DNA of 64,000 bases from Acetivibrio sp964564015. Lineage in GTDB: Bacteria > Bacillota > Clostridia > Acetivibrionales > Acetivibrionaceae. Below, in pieces: positions 17,495 through 26,787 of this stretch. The notes beneath the pieces were generated by a model, which saw only the letters and a list, made by a program, of their open reading frames with translations, had not been told where the DNA came from and ran no database searches. The first letter of the stretch is position 1, and each line of letters opens with the position of its first letter. Both the position numbers and the translations under genes were made by a program. The DNA is taken from positions 24,788 through 88,787 of the forward strand of contig CAZLZR010000014.1 in NCBI GenBank assembly GCA_964564015.1, written 5' to 3'.

Positions 17495-18976
17495 ATGTCT
17501 ATCAGGTTTAAATTGATTCTCTCCAATATATTGATGATATTAATTCCGTTGCTTTCAGCGGTATTTCTGTCGATTATTTTGATTGGTATAAATATGAGTA
17601 AGGCAGGAGTGTTAAACCATAACCGTCCTAGGGATGTCACCACTCAAGTTGCCCAGAACGCATTCAAGGAATTTATTACCATATCTAATGATGCTTTAAA
17701 TAATCCGGATAAATTCAAGAGCCTGGAATACCTAGAAAATATTAATACAAAACTGGAATCATTCAATAGTAGCCTGGGGTTTACAATTGAAAACAAAATA
17801 TATTACCTTTCTGCAAAAATAGACAGCCGTTCGTTTCAGGACTACCTGAATTCAAATGCTGTCGAGGAAAAAAACACAGAGGTAAAAGATCATTCCTTTG
17901 GAGAATTGGACTATTTAAACCACAAGTTTAACTTGTCAACAGGCGAAGACTGCGTACTCTATATTTTTTTTGACACCGGACCTCTGGAGAAATTTTTAAG
18001 CAGCTTTGTATCAGACTTCGTAGGATGGTTCCTCATAATTGTACTCCTGACTAACGGTGTGCTTACATTAATTGTGTCGAGGAGCATTATCAAGCCCTTG
18101 AAAAAACTCAAATTTGGTGCGGAACAGATAAAAGACGGCAATCTATCCTTTGTAATAAACGAAAAGTCCCGGGATGAAGTTGGGGAAGTGTGCCGTGCCT
18201 TTGAAGAAATGAGACAACGACTTAAAAGTGCGCTTGAGCAGCAGCTTAAGTATGATGAGGAACGCAATGAATTTATAGCAAGCATATCCCATGATCTAAA
18301 AACACCTATAACCTCCATTAAAGGCCATATTGACGGCTTAAGAGATGGGGTTGCAGATACCCCTGAGAAAACTGAAAAGTATATGGATATTATATATAAA
18401 AAGGTTTTTGATATGGATAGACTTATAAACGATCTGACCTTTTACTCAAACCAGACCTTAAAAAAAGTACCATTTAACTTTTCGAAAGTCAACCTGAAGA
18501 TATTTATAGAAGATATGATAGATGAATACCAGATGGAATTGGAAAAGCTCGGTGTCATTATTACAAGCAGTTATAATTTACCAAGCGATACGCTTGTAAA
18601 AGCAGATTCGGAAAAACTCAAAAGAGTTGTTACAAATATATTTGAAAATTCTATAAAATACATGGATAAGGAAAATGGTGAGATAAGAATAGAGGTACAG
18701 GATAAACATGATAAAGTTTTGATAGGTATTCACGATAACGGAGAAGGAATCCAGCAAGAACATATATCGAATATATTTAACAGGTTCTACAGAGCAGATC
18801 CATCAAGAAATGCGTCAAAAGGTGGCAGTGGTCTTGGGCTTGCAATTGCCAGCCGGATAATCGAAGAACATGGAGGAAAAATCTGGGCTGAGAGCGAATA
18901 TGGTAATGGCACCAGCATATATTTTGAATTGGAAAAGGTGGGTATAGGTAATGAAAAAAAGGGTACTGATAATTGA
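17495..18976 (+). CDS. Sensor histidine kinase
   Basis: 493 aa. The first membrane helix is at about residues 5-32, followed by an outside sensor of about 140 residues and a second helix at about 175-198. HAMP (IIKPLKKLKFGAEQIKDGNL) precedes the dimerisation domain with SHDLKTPITS, phospho-acceptor His266. The ATP site shows IFENSIKYMD (N box), DNGEGI and GGSGLGLAIA (G boxes). Ribosome site AGGAGG. Its 3' end overlaps the response-regulator gene by 26 bases, so the two are translationally linked. It probably senses an envelope stress or peptide and drives the ABC genes before it. Confidence 0.92.
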   Translation: MSIRFKLILSNILMILIPLLSAVFLSIILIGINMSKAGVLNHNRPRDVTTQVAQNAFKEFITISNDALNNPDKFKSLEYLENINTKLESFNSSLGFTIENKIYYLSAKIDSRSFQDYLNSNAVEEKNTEVKDHSFGELDYLNHKFNLSTGEDCVLYIFFDTGPLEKFLSSFVSDFVGWFLIIVLLTNGVLTLIVSRSIIKPLKKLKFGAEQIKDGNLSFVINEKSRDEVGEVCRAFEEMRQRLKSALEQQLKYDEERNEFIASISHDLKTPITSIKGHIDGLRDGVADTPEKTEKYMDIIYKKVFDMDRLINDLTFYSNQTLKKVPFNFSKVNLKIFIEDMIDEYQMELEKLGVIITSSYNLPSDTLVKADSEKLKRVVTNIFENSIKYMDKENGEIRIEVQDKHDKVLIGIHDNGEGIQQEHISNIFNRFYRADPSRNASKGGSGLGLAIASRIIEEHGGKIWAESEYGNGTSIYFELEKVGIGNEKKGTDN

Positions 18977-19643
18977 AGATGAGGTCTCTATTGCAGAGCT
19001 CCAGAGAGATTATCTCGCTATCAATGGGTATGAAGTTGAAATAGAAAAGACCGGAGATAAAGGGCTAACCAGATCACTAAAAGAGGATTTTGACCTGATT
19101 ATTCTGGATCTCATGCTTCCTAATATAGATGGTTTTGAAATATGCAGGAAAGTCCGGGAGTCTAAAAATACACCCATACTGATGGTATCTGCTCGCAAGG
19201 AAGATATTGACAAGATAAGAGGATTAGGACTTGGAGCAGATGATTATATAACAAAGCCCTTCAGTCCAAATGAGCTTGTAGCCAGAGTCACAGCTCACAT
19301 ATCCCGTTACGAAAGGCTTGTGGGAAGCAATGAAAAGAAAACTGAAACGATTAATATAAGAAATCTTGTTATAGATAAAGATTCCCGCAGAGTATGGATT
19401 GAAAATCAGGAAATAACTCTTACGGGTAAAGAGTTTGACTTGCTCCTGTTCATGGCTCAAAACCCCAACAGAGTCTTTTCCCGTGAGGATTTATTTGATA
19501 GTGTCTGGGGCATGGATGCCTACGGGGATATTTCAACTGTCACAGTTCACATAAAGAAAGTCCGGGAAAAAATAGAACCCGACAGTTCAAAACCTCAATA
19601 CATTGAAACAATATGGGGTATTGGTTACAGGTTCAAAGTGTAA
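18951..19643 (+). CDS. OmpR-family response regulator
   Basis: 230 aa. The receiver has the acidic pair IIEDE, phospho-acceptor Asp53 in LIILDLMLPNIDG, and the conserved lysine in DDYITKPF. The C-terminal winged helix ends in STVTVHIKKVREKIEPD and IETIWGIGYRF. The start lies within the end of the kinase gene. The pair most likely regulates the adjacent ABC transporter. Confidence 0.94.
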   Translation: MKKRVLIIEDEVSIAELQRDYLAINGYEVEIEKTGDKGLTRSLKEDFDLIILDLMLPNIDGFEICRKVRESKNTPILMVSARKEDIDKIRGLGLGADDYITKPFSPNELVARVTAHISRYERLVGSNEKKTETINIRNLVIDKDSRRVWIENQEITLTGKEFDLLLFMAQNPNRVFSREDLFDSVWGMDAYGDISTVTVHIKKVREKIEPDSSKPQYIETIWGIGYRFKV

Positions 19644-19757
19644 TCTGTTGTTAAGGAATAACAGAAAACGACCACCTGTTTTCACATTGTGAGTATGCCA
19701 TAAAATCAAATTTACTGGCTATTCATAGTAGAAACTAATTTTACTTTACCTGATTCA

Positions 19758-20237
19758 TTAACGGTCATTATTGTGGCAAACCATATCAATAACAATTGCC
19801 ATGGCAAGTACTAAAATCTGATCCTCCCCATCATCAACTTCGACACCATATGTGTCGCTGAAGGAGAAAAACTTCTTCGAAACCTGTCCAATCAGCTTCC
19901 TATCATTAAAAATTCTGAACTCATGGGCTAAAAATTCACCCTCAACATAGTAATTTGCTTTGTCACTGGAAATATCAAAATCATTCCTGAAAAACGCAAA
20001 TTTTTTCTTTATGTTGGCAATAAACCCTCCATCAATGTAAATATTGTATGTGGGCATAAAATTGAAAAGTTGCTGCTCAATATAGCATTTTTCATTTTCA
20101 TAAAGATCATATATCCGAAGCTTTTTACCAAAGGATAAAAGCTGGCTCTTTACAATCAGGACATCCTTCTCATTTTCATCTTTAATGGTAAATTTATCAC
20201 CCAGCGAAAATATTTTTTGTCTTATAATGTAGCGCAT
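19758..20237 (-). CDS. LURP-one-related (tubby-like) protein
   Basis: 159 aa. The pattern MRYIIRQKIFSLGDKFTIKDENEKDVLIVK and repeated strand pairs ending in DGEDQILVLAMAIVIDMV match the LURP-one / YxjI family, a phospholipid-scramblase-like beta barrel with a central helix. The biochemical role is unknown in bacteria. The ribosome site AGAGGAGGGATAATA precedes the ATG, and the gene begins 14 bases after the VWA protein's stop, so it is the last gene of the large minus-strand operon. Confidence 0.85.
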   Translation of the reverse strand: MRYIIRQKIFSLGDKFTIKDENEKDVLIVKSQLLSFGKKLRIYDLYENEKCYIEQQLFNFMPTYNIYIDGGFIANIKKKFAFFRNDFDISSDKANYYVEGEFLAHEFRIFNDRKLIGQVSKKFFSFSDTYGVEVDDGEDQILVLAMAIVIDMVCHNNDR

Positions 20238-20251
20238 TATTATCCCTCCTC

Positions 20252-23047
20252 TTATCTCTTACGGTTACGCTGCTTTGCCAAAACCTTTGACAAATCCGAG
20301 CCATTGTCCTTCTTTACGTCTTTTTTCTCCTGCAATACCGTAGCCTTTTCCTTTAATGCAACAGGGCTTTTCTGTTTTTCTTCAACCTTTCGCCTCTCTG
20401 CCACATCCGTAGTTCGAGGTTTGCCACCTCTATCCAGCGGCTTTGACAACACCTTAACAATACTTCTGCTTGTATTGGCTATTTTGGCCAAAACAGGTTC
20501 AACCTTTTCAAACGGTATATTAAGTCTTCTCAATGCAATGTCCATCATCATCAGGATTATTATCAATATCAGCAGAATATTGGTCATATCATTGATACTC
20601 ACTGTCTGCTTAAGTTCTCCCGAAAAAACTTCCTTCGGGTCTTTCAATACTCTCCCACCGCTCTCTGATGCAAGCTTTTCGAGTACATTATCTTCACCCT
20701 TTGCAATAATATCATATTCGGGAGAGTAGGGAATTATTATTCCGGAGCTTATGCTCTTTACTGCCTCACCATTGCTGTTGACACTTATATTTGCAATATA
20801 TACCCCTGTTTCATCTCCTGAAAAATTCCCACTGTACACCCCGGGTGAACTCGGCTCAAGCTTTGTCTTTTCCTCTTTGCCCTCAGGGCTTATTATTGTA
20901 GCCTCAACTGTTTCATTCTCCAACCTTTCGTCTGCCGGCAATGAAAGCTCTAAATTGCCCTTTCCGTTTACAACTCTGCCGTTAACGCTGTAATCATCCT
21001 TGACCTTCTTCTGCAAAAGCCAGGATACAAGGTTTTTCCAGAACCTTGGCGCCTGCTGCCACTGCATCCATTTTGAGGTCCACATTCCTTTTGCGTCCGA
21101 GGTCCATGCTGCTGTCCTTCCAAGTCCATACTGCCATGTAGCCAGCACAGGGTCATCCATGTCGCTTGAAAATATTACCCTTGCAGTACTTTTTGCCGTT
21201 GTGCCGACATATCCGTCCAATGCAGGTATTGAATCTATTTCGCTGAGTATTGGTGAATAAGCTGTGAGCTCCGGTGTAAACGTTCTGTTATTCAGATACG
21301 TTTTCCCTGCAAGAAAAGTTTCCTTGGCAAATATTTTCGGTATATCGGTAAATTCATCGGTAGCATAAAACCTTCCCTTACCTCCATAGGCAAGGGCTTT
21401 CAGCAGAGGAATATCCGCTCCGCTTCCAACAGCAACCGTTGAAAGGGTTATATCTGCCTCATTTATTTTATCTATCAGTTTCTCATAGCCGGTCCTTTCC
21501 GCCTGTCCATCTGTCAGAAGTATTATATGTTTTAGCTTGGTGTCTGCATCCTTTAGTGAAAGATATGCTTCTTCAAGGGGCGGCAGTATGCTTGTTCCGC
21601 CTCCTGCTCTGATTGTGCCTATGTCATCCTGTATAGCATTGAGGTTATCTGGTTTTTTAAGTTTTACAACCCACTTCAGAGCATTATCAAAACCTATAAC
21701 ACCTATCATATCATCTTTCTTGATTACTTCAGTGGAACGTATAGCCGCTTCCTTTGCCAGTTCCACCTTTGAAACCCCGTACTGCCCATCAGCCATGCTG
21801 CCCGATTTATCTATGACCAGTACCAGCCCCAAGTTTGGGTCTTCTTCCTTTGTCTTGATATCCATATTTACAGGCAGTACTTTTTCAAGCACTGTCTTAT
21901 AATATCCTCCCGGGGCGTAACTATCATCTCCGCCTGTTACCAGCAGCCCCTTTCCAAGATGCCTTATTAAGACCTCCAGGTTATCTAAAAATTTATCATT
22001 AAACCGCTCTGCGGATACATTAGATATTATAAAGCCATCAAACTTCTGGAGTTCATCCATATCCACAGGGACATTATCCGGGTTGGTCACATGTACTTTA
22101 GCCTCACTCTCCATTATTCTCGCAAGCTCTACTGCACCCTCATCCTTGTCCTGAATCACCAGTATCTGTGCTTTGTCTTCAATATAGCTGAATGTGGACA
22201 TCTTATTATTCTGACCCAAGGTGTCATCTTCAGCCTCAACTTCGGCAGAGTAAGTAACAACACCTCCTTTTAGAGCTGTATCTGAAAACACAAAATTATT
22301 CTCGCCTTTTTGTATATCGACACTTATCTCGTTTGCCAGTTCTCTGTCCCTGTAAAGCTTTAACTTCCCTTTTGTTTTCACATTGCTGTTTATTTTTATT
22401 GAGACTTCAAACTTATCATTAAGCCTCAAAGTATCGGGCACTTTTATTCCCTTAACCTGAATTTCGTTTCCGGCCTCGTTTGTTAACTGGTAAACGTCAA
22501 GATTAATTCCCTGAGCGGTCAACGCTTCAGCAGCCTTTTGGGCATCCCCTGCATTTTCTTCCCCATCGCTTATGAGTACAATCCGCTTTCTGTCTTCTGC
22601 CGGAATTAGTGATGCAGCGTTCTTCAAAGCCTGTTCAATATTGGTAAACCTACCGTTTATCATAGTCTGAACCGAACTGAAATCTACCTTCTCGGAGGGA
22701 GCTATTTCAACCGCCGTATCAGTTCCAAAGCTTATAACGGCAACCTTGTCGGAGGGTCTTTTACCCTTTAGTGCCTCTTTTACAAATACCTCTGCAGCCT
22801 CTCTTGAATTAAGTGTACTATCGGAACTGTCGACTACAAAAACAGTAGTTGAATTGTCGGAAACCTTTTTTAATCCAAATCCTGCAATGCTGAATACAAG
22901 AAATATGGCAACCAGAATTCTTAAAGCAATAACCGAACGCCTTCTCCACAATGTGAGCCTGGCAAGACGTTTTGCTCTGTACAATATAAATATTATAACC
23001 AGCGGCAACAATAACAGCAGCAAAGGATAATTAAATCTAAACAGCAT
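20252..23047 (-). CDS. Large membrane protein with two VWA-like domains
   Basis: 931 aa. Two helices at the N terminus (about residues 7-24 and 38-60) are followed by a first VWA-like domain starting at VFVVDSSDST. A glutamine-amidotransferase-like segment follows (FDGFIISNVSAERF, GKGLLVTGGDDSYAPGGY). The second VWA has a classical MIDAS, DKSGSM, and IILLTDGQAERTG. A further beta-rich part leads to a last helix (NILLILIIILMMMDIAL) and a Lys/Arg-rich cytoplasmic tail. The central domains should face outside. The gene overlaps the previous one by 11 bases. Such proteins accompany MoxR and DUF58 genes; a metal-dependent adhesion or chaperone role is inferred. Confidence 0.87.
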   Translation of the reverse strand: MLFRFNYPLLLLLLPLVIIFILYRAKRLARLTLWRRRSVIALRILVAIFLVFSIAGFGLKKVSDNSTTVFVVDSSDSTLNSREAAEVFVKEALKGKRPSDKVAVISFGTDTAVEIAPSEKVDFSSVQTMINGRFTNIEQALKNAASLIPAEDRKRIVLISDGEENAGDAQKAAEALTAQGINLDVYQLTNEAGNEIQVKGIKVPDTLRLNDKFEVSIKINSNVKTKGKLKLYRDRELANEISVDIQKGENNFVFSDTALKGGVVTYSAEVEAEDDTLGQNNKMSTFSYIEDKAQILVIQDKDEGAVELARIMESEAKVHVTNPDNVPVDMDELQKFDGFIISNVSAERFNDKFLDNLEVLIRHLGKGLLVTGGDDSYAPGGYYKTVLEKVLPVNMDIKTKEEDPNLGLVLVIDKSGSMADGQYGVSKVELAKEAAIRSTEVIKKDDMIGVIGFDNALKWVVKLKKPDNLNAIQDDIGTIRAGGGTSILPPLEEAYLSLKDADTKLKHIILLTDGQAERTGYEKLIDKINEADITLSTVAVGSGADIPLLKALAYGGKGRFYATDEFTDIPKIFAKETFLAGKTYLNNRTFTPELTAYSPILSEIDSIPALDGYVGTTAKSTARVIFSSDMDDPVLATWQYGLGRTAAWTSDAKGMWTSKWMQWQQAPRFWKNLVSWLLQKKVKDDYSVNGRVVNGKGNLELSLPADERLENETVEATIISPEGKEEKTKLEPSSPGVYSGNFSGDETGVYIANISVNSNGEAVKSISSGIIIPYSPEYDIIAKGEDNVLEKLASESGGRVLKDPKEVFSGELKQTVSINDMTNILLILIIILMMMDIALRRLNIPFEKVEPVLAKIANTSRSIVKVLSKPLDRGGKPRTTDVAERRKVEEKQKSPVALKEKATVLQEKKDVKKDNGSDLSKVLAKQRNRKR

Positions 23048-24851
23048 TTGTATAAACCCACCATTCTATTAATAAAACTATTAGTATCAGCCACAAAAAT
23101 ATCGTCTGAAGATTCATTCCTGTATTGACAGGCTTCGGAGTATTTTCTCCGTCAGTGTCCTCATTTTGGTTCTCGACCTCTGCACCCTTCATAAGATTGG
23201 ATTCTCTTTGAGAAGGTACGTTTACAGTAAAATAAAATTCCTGTTCCCCATCCTCACTTTTTTGCCTCAGAGTGTATAAACCCGGTTCATCCGTCTTGTC
23301 AAATACCCTTATCGGAAATGGGGGGGCAATTTGAACTTCTTCTCCGGAGGGGGTTTCAATGAATGCTTCCTCGGTTTTCGGACCGATATTGAACTCTATC
23401 CCTTCATCGGCATATACGTTTTCTGCATTGTTCACCGATTGGGGCAGCAGCCAATCCATGGAGTTTGCCATAATAATCGGGAATACAGGTGTAAGTGGAA
23501 TGTCTGTATTATGAATATCAAACCCAAATACCATTACCCTCATGTTTTCATGCACCCCGGCAAATGCAGCGGTTCCATCCTTAAGCCTCAAAATCTCCCT
23601 GCCCCATGACGGCACTTTCAGAATCTTTGTCTTTCCAATAGAAAAGTCAAATCCTTCCACATACTTGAATATATCCTCTCCAAGATCTTCAACAACAGGT
23701 GTCTCCACTTCTCCAAGCACTTCAAACATCTTGTTTTTTGGAGGATTAAACACCATTATATTCCCATCATCCGGAATTTTGTCGGGTAAAATTCCGTCAA
23801 ATATATATAAATCATATCCTTTCCACTCGTCACTGTTTTCATAGCCTGTCTTGTATAATTCAACACCGCTGTACAAAGCTGCAACCTTCTCAATAAACAC
23901 GTTGCCTTCCGTGACAAGCAGTGCCTTATATTCCTTATTATTATTCACCGCATTAAATGCTCTGTTGTCCTCATTGAGTGCATCCTTTATATCTATCCTT
24001 GCCTCAATAAGCTTTATATCCGACAAAACGCCGTTCCAGTACACATTTGCTGTTTCTCCCTTTTTAACTTCAACATTCCGGGCATCAAAAACCTCTCCAT
24101 CCACATACAAACTCACAGGAACACTTGCATCAGCATTACTGTAATTAGATATTCCGGTAAGAACCGTTATTCCCTTTTCGGTCTTTGCATGGGACATCGT
24201 TGTAACAGCAAAATTGTCACCATTATTTGAAATATATGAAAACTCTACTTCTGTGCCGGGAATATTTATCGGGCTGTCACCAAATACAACCACCCGGGTT
24301 CCCTGATACTGCTTTAAAATAGAAGCTATAAGGCTTTCTGCATCCTCTGTATTTGAAACACTGTTTGAAGCTTTAAGTTTATTGAGCTTATCAAGGAGAC
24401 TCCCTTTATTACTGCTTAAGTTTTCTTCAATAGTTACACTCTTTCCAACACTAATAAGAGTTACCTTTGTACCTGGCTTTAAGTTACCTATCAGCTGCTC
24501 AGCCCTGCTTTTTGCCTCATCAAACCTGCTTATTCCCACATCTGTAGCTTTCGTGCTCAAGGAAGTGTCCAATGCGATAATTACATGCTCTGCACCACTG
24601 CCGACAGCATTTATAAACGGCCTTGCCAGTGCAATAACCAGCAGGAGCGCAGCTATAATCTGCAATATCATTAAAAGGTTCCTCTTCAATTTCTGCCATG
24701 GTGCATTAGCCTCAAGATCCTTTAACACCTCTTCCCATAAAAAAAGGCTTGAAACGGTGTAATCCTTGTGTCTCTGCTTTAAAAGATAAAGTATAATAAT
24801 TATAGGAATTGTAATTAAGCCTAAGAATGCCCATGGTGAATAAAAAGTCAT
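23037..24851 (-). CDS. BatA-type VWA membrane protein
   Basis: 604 aa. The N terminus (MTFYSPWAFLGLITIPIIII, then a second helix LLMILQIIAALLLVIALARPF) is the usual BatA start. The VWA domain has the metal site DTSLS with later VVFGDSP. A beta-rich outside part follows and one helix closes the protein (FLWLILIVLLIEWWVY). Its ATG overlaps the DUF58 stop as ATGA, and its own end overlaps the next VWA gene, so the three are translationally coupled. In other bacteria this set is linked to aerotolerance or assembly of envelope complexes; here the function is unknown. Confidence 0.88.
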   Translation of the reverse strand: MTFYSPWAFLGLITIPIIIILYLLKQRHKDYTVSSLFLWEEVLKDLEANAPWQKLKRNLLMILQIIAALLLVIALARPFINAVGSGAEHVIIALDTSLSTKATDVGISRFDEAKSRAEQLIGNLKPGTKVTLISVGKSVTIEENLSSNKGSLLDKLNKLKASNSVSNTEDAESLIASILKQYQGTRVVVFGDSPINIPGTEVEFSYISNNGDNFAVTTMSHAKTEKGITVLTGISNYSNADASVPVSLYVDGEVFDARNVEVKKGETANVYWNGVLSDIKLIEARIDIKDALNEDNRAFNAVNNNKEYKALLVTEGNVFIEKVAALYSGVELYKTGYENSDEWKGYDLYIFDGILPDKIPDDGNIMVFNPPKNKMFEVLGEVETPVVEDLGEDIFKYVEGFDFSIGKTKILKVPSWGREILRLKDGTAAFAGVHENMRVMVFGFDIHNTDIPLTPVFPIIMANSMDWLLPQSVNNAENVYADEGIEFNIGPKTEEAFIETPSGEEVQIAPPFPIRVFDKTDEPGLYTLRQKSEDGEQEFYFTVNVPSQRESNLMKGAEVENQNEDTDGENTPKPVNTGMNLQTIFLWLILIVLLIEWWVYTNAV

Positions 24852-25714
24852 ACCCTGTCCACCACCATCCTGACCATCTTCTCAGCAGGAAATGATGTAT
24901 CCATAAATATATAGTTTACTCCCCTTACTGCGCACAAATCTTCAATATTTGTTTTAAAGCTGTTATACACCTTTCTGTAGGTCTTAATAAGTTCCGGAGA
25001 TGAAGTCACATCTCTGAACTCGCCTGTTTCAGAATCAATGAGCCTTAAACTCATACCAATTTCAGGAGTGATCTCCTCCGGAGCAAGCATGTGGCACACA
25101 TAGATCTCCTGCTTTTTAAACTGCAGGTAATTTATCATATCCAGGAAATTTCCCTTCGTAAAAAAGTCTGAAATTATTATAGAAATTCCCCTACCGCTCT
25201 TAAAATTGTATTTTGAGATTGTATTGTAAATATCTGTTGTCCCGGAATAGTCCAGAGTTTCCAAAAGGCTTTGTATCCGGCTGAAAGAATTTTTTCCCCT
25301 TAAGTCTGACTTATACTTATCCACAATGCTATTGAGGCACACCAAAGAAACCCTGTCATAACTGCAAAGGCTAATATAGCCAAGTGCTGCTGCAAGTCTC
25401 CTTGAAGCAATACTTTTATTAGGTTCACCCCAATCCATTGATTTACTATTGTCCAGAAAAATATGGACGGGTGCCTCCCTCTCCTCCATAAATAGCTTTA
25501 TAAAGAGCTTTTCAAATCTTCCATAGGCATTCCAGTCAATCCTTTTAAAATCATCACCGATCGAGTATTCCCTGTAATCGGAGAACTCCACAGAGCTTCC
25601 CTTCGCTCTAGATTTCCTGTTACCTGAAGCGCCAGCAGCCAGAGTTATTTTAGAGGTAATAACCAATTGTTCTAGTTTTCGTAAAAAATCGCTGTCAAAA
25701 AGTTCGCTCTTCAA
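24848..25714 (-). CDS. DUF58 protein
   Basis: 288 aa from the TTG at 25714, chosen because AGGTGAGG lies six bases before it; an in-frame GTG at 25735 has no ribosome site. The family hallmark is SVEFSDYREYSIGDDFKRIDWNAYGR, split here by a few residues, followed by a VWA-like metal motif FLDNSKSMDWG. DUF58 proteins are encoded beside MoxR ATPases and are thought to be their partners. Between moxR (36 bases upstream) and batA (ATGA overlap). Confidence 0.9.
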   Translation of the reverse strand: MKSELFDSDFLRKLEQLVITSKITLAAGASGNRKSRAKGSSVEFSDYREYSIGDDFKRIDWNAYGRFEKLFIKLFMEEREAPVHIFLDNSKSMDWGEPNKSIASRRLAAALGYISLCSYDRVSLVCLNSIVDKYKSDLRGKNSFSRIQSLLETLDYSGTTDIYNTISKYNFKSGRGISIIISDFFTKGNFLDMINYLQFKKQEIYVCHMLAPEEITPEIGMSLRLIDSETGEFRDVTSSPELIKTYRKVYNSFKTNIEDLCAVRGVNYIFMDTSFPAEKMVRMVVDRV

Positions 25715-25749
25715 CTTAAGCCTCACCTTTCGCACATATTTTTATCTGC

Positions 25750-26736
25750 TTACTGCTTATCGAGGTCTGCTATTATCTGTCCAATTACATTATCGGTTGT
25801 AATTCCTTCAGACATGCCCTCAAAATTGAGGAAAATCCTGTGTCTTAGCGCCGGGTAGGCAACATATTTTATATCTTCAAAAGCGACGTTATATCTTCCC
25901 TCTAAAACTGCACGTATTTTTGCAGTTGATACTATTGCCTGTGCACCCCTTGGGCTTGAACCGAAACGAATAAATTTTTTGGAGACCTCCGCTGCATGCT
26001 CACTTGATGGATGTGTAGCAAGTATCAGCTTTACTGCGTACTCGAGTACAGGCTTTGCAACCGGAATTTCTCTTGTTATGTTTCTTATAGACAGGATTTC
26101 CTCCCCTGTTGTAACTCTCTCAAGCTCGGCGTCCTCCTGTGAGGTTGTCATGGATACTATATCCACAAGCTCACCAAGGGAAGGAAAGGGAACATTCAAT
26201 TTAAACAAAAATCTGTCCATCTGCGCTTCCGGAAGGGGATAAGTTCCTTCCATCTCAATGGGGTTCTGAGTTGCTAAAACGAAAAAGGGCTGGGGTAATG
26301 TGTAAGTATTGTTACCGACAGTTACAGTCCTTTCCTGCATTGCCTCCAAGAGAGCGCTCTGCGTCTTTGGCGTGGCTCTGTTTATTTCATCCGCCAGTAC
26401 AATATTGCTAAATATCGGACCTGGCTGGAACTTAAAGTTTCCACCCTTATCATCTGATTTTGTAACAATATTTGTACCTACAACATCCGCAGGCATCAAG
26501 TCCGGAGTAAACTGAATTCTTGAAAACTGAAGGTTCATGACCTTTCCCAAAGTTTTAACCAAGCGGGTTTTACCAAGTCCCGGTACTCCTTCTAAAAGTA
26601 CATTTCCACCGGCAAATATTGAAATAAGCACCTGGCGTATAAGGTCACTCTGCCCCACCATATGTTTTGCTACTTCCTTCTCAATTCTGGCTGCTGCATC
26701 TATAACACTTTTAATGTCTTTCTCATTTACCTCCAT
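25750..26736 (-). CDS. MoxR-family AAA+ ATPase
   Basis: 328 aa. Walker A is GVPGLGKT, Walker B IVLADEINRA, followed by the sensor stretch FFVLATQNPIEMEGTYPLPEAQMDRF. It belongs to the MoxR class of chaperone-like ATPases, which act with VWA proteins to mature or activate partner complexes. Ribosome site GGGAGG. It lies in the middle of the operon and is followed directly by DUF58. Confidence 0.95.
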   Translation of the reverse strand: MEVNEKDIKSVIDAAARIEKEVAKHMVGQSDLIRQVLISIFAGGNVLLEGVPGLGKTRLVKTLGKVMNLQFSRIQFTPDLMPADVVGTNIVTKSDDKGGNFKFQPGPIFSNIVLADEINRATPKTQSALLEAMQERTVTVGNNTYTLPQPFFVLATQNPIEMEGTYPLPEAQMDRFLFKLNVPFPSLGELVDIVSMTTSQEDAELERVTTGEEILSIRNITREIPVAKPVLEYAVKLILATHPSSEHAAEVSKKFIRFGSSPRGAQAIVSTAKIRAVLEGRYNVAFEDIKYVAYPALRHRIFLNFEGMSEGITTDNVIGQIIADLDKQ

Positions 26737-26787
26737 GTTGGCCTCCCTGTATTTTATCCCTTATATAATATATATATATATATTATC

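Noticed and set aside
26760..26785. TA-dinucleotide run between the disordered protein gene and moxR
   Set aside because: Simple A+T sequence in a short operon gap; no promoter with a fitting -35 box was found.
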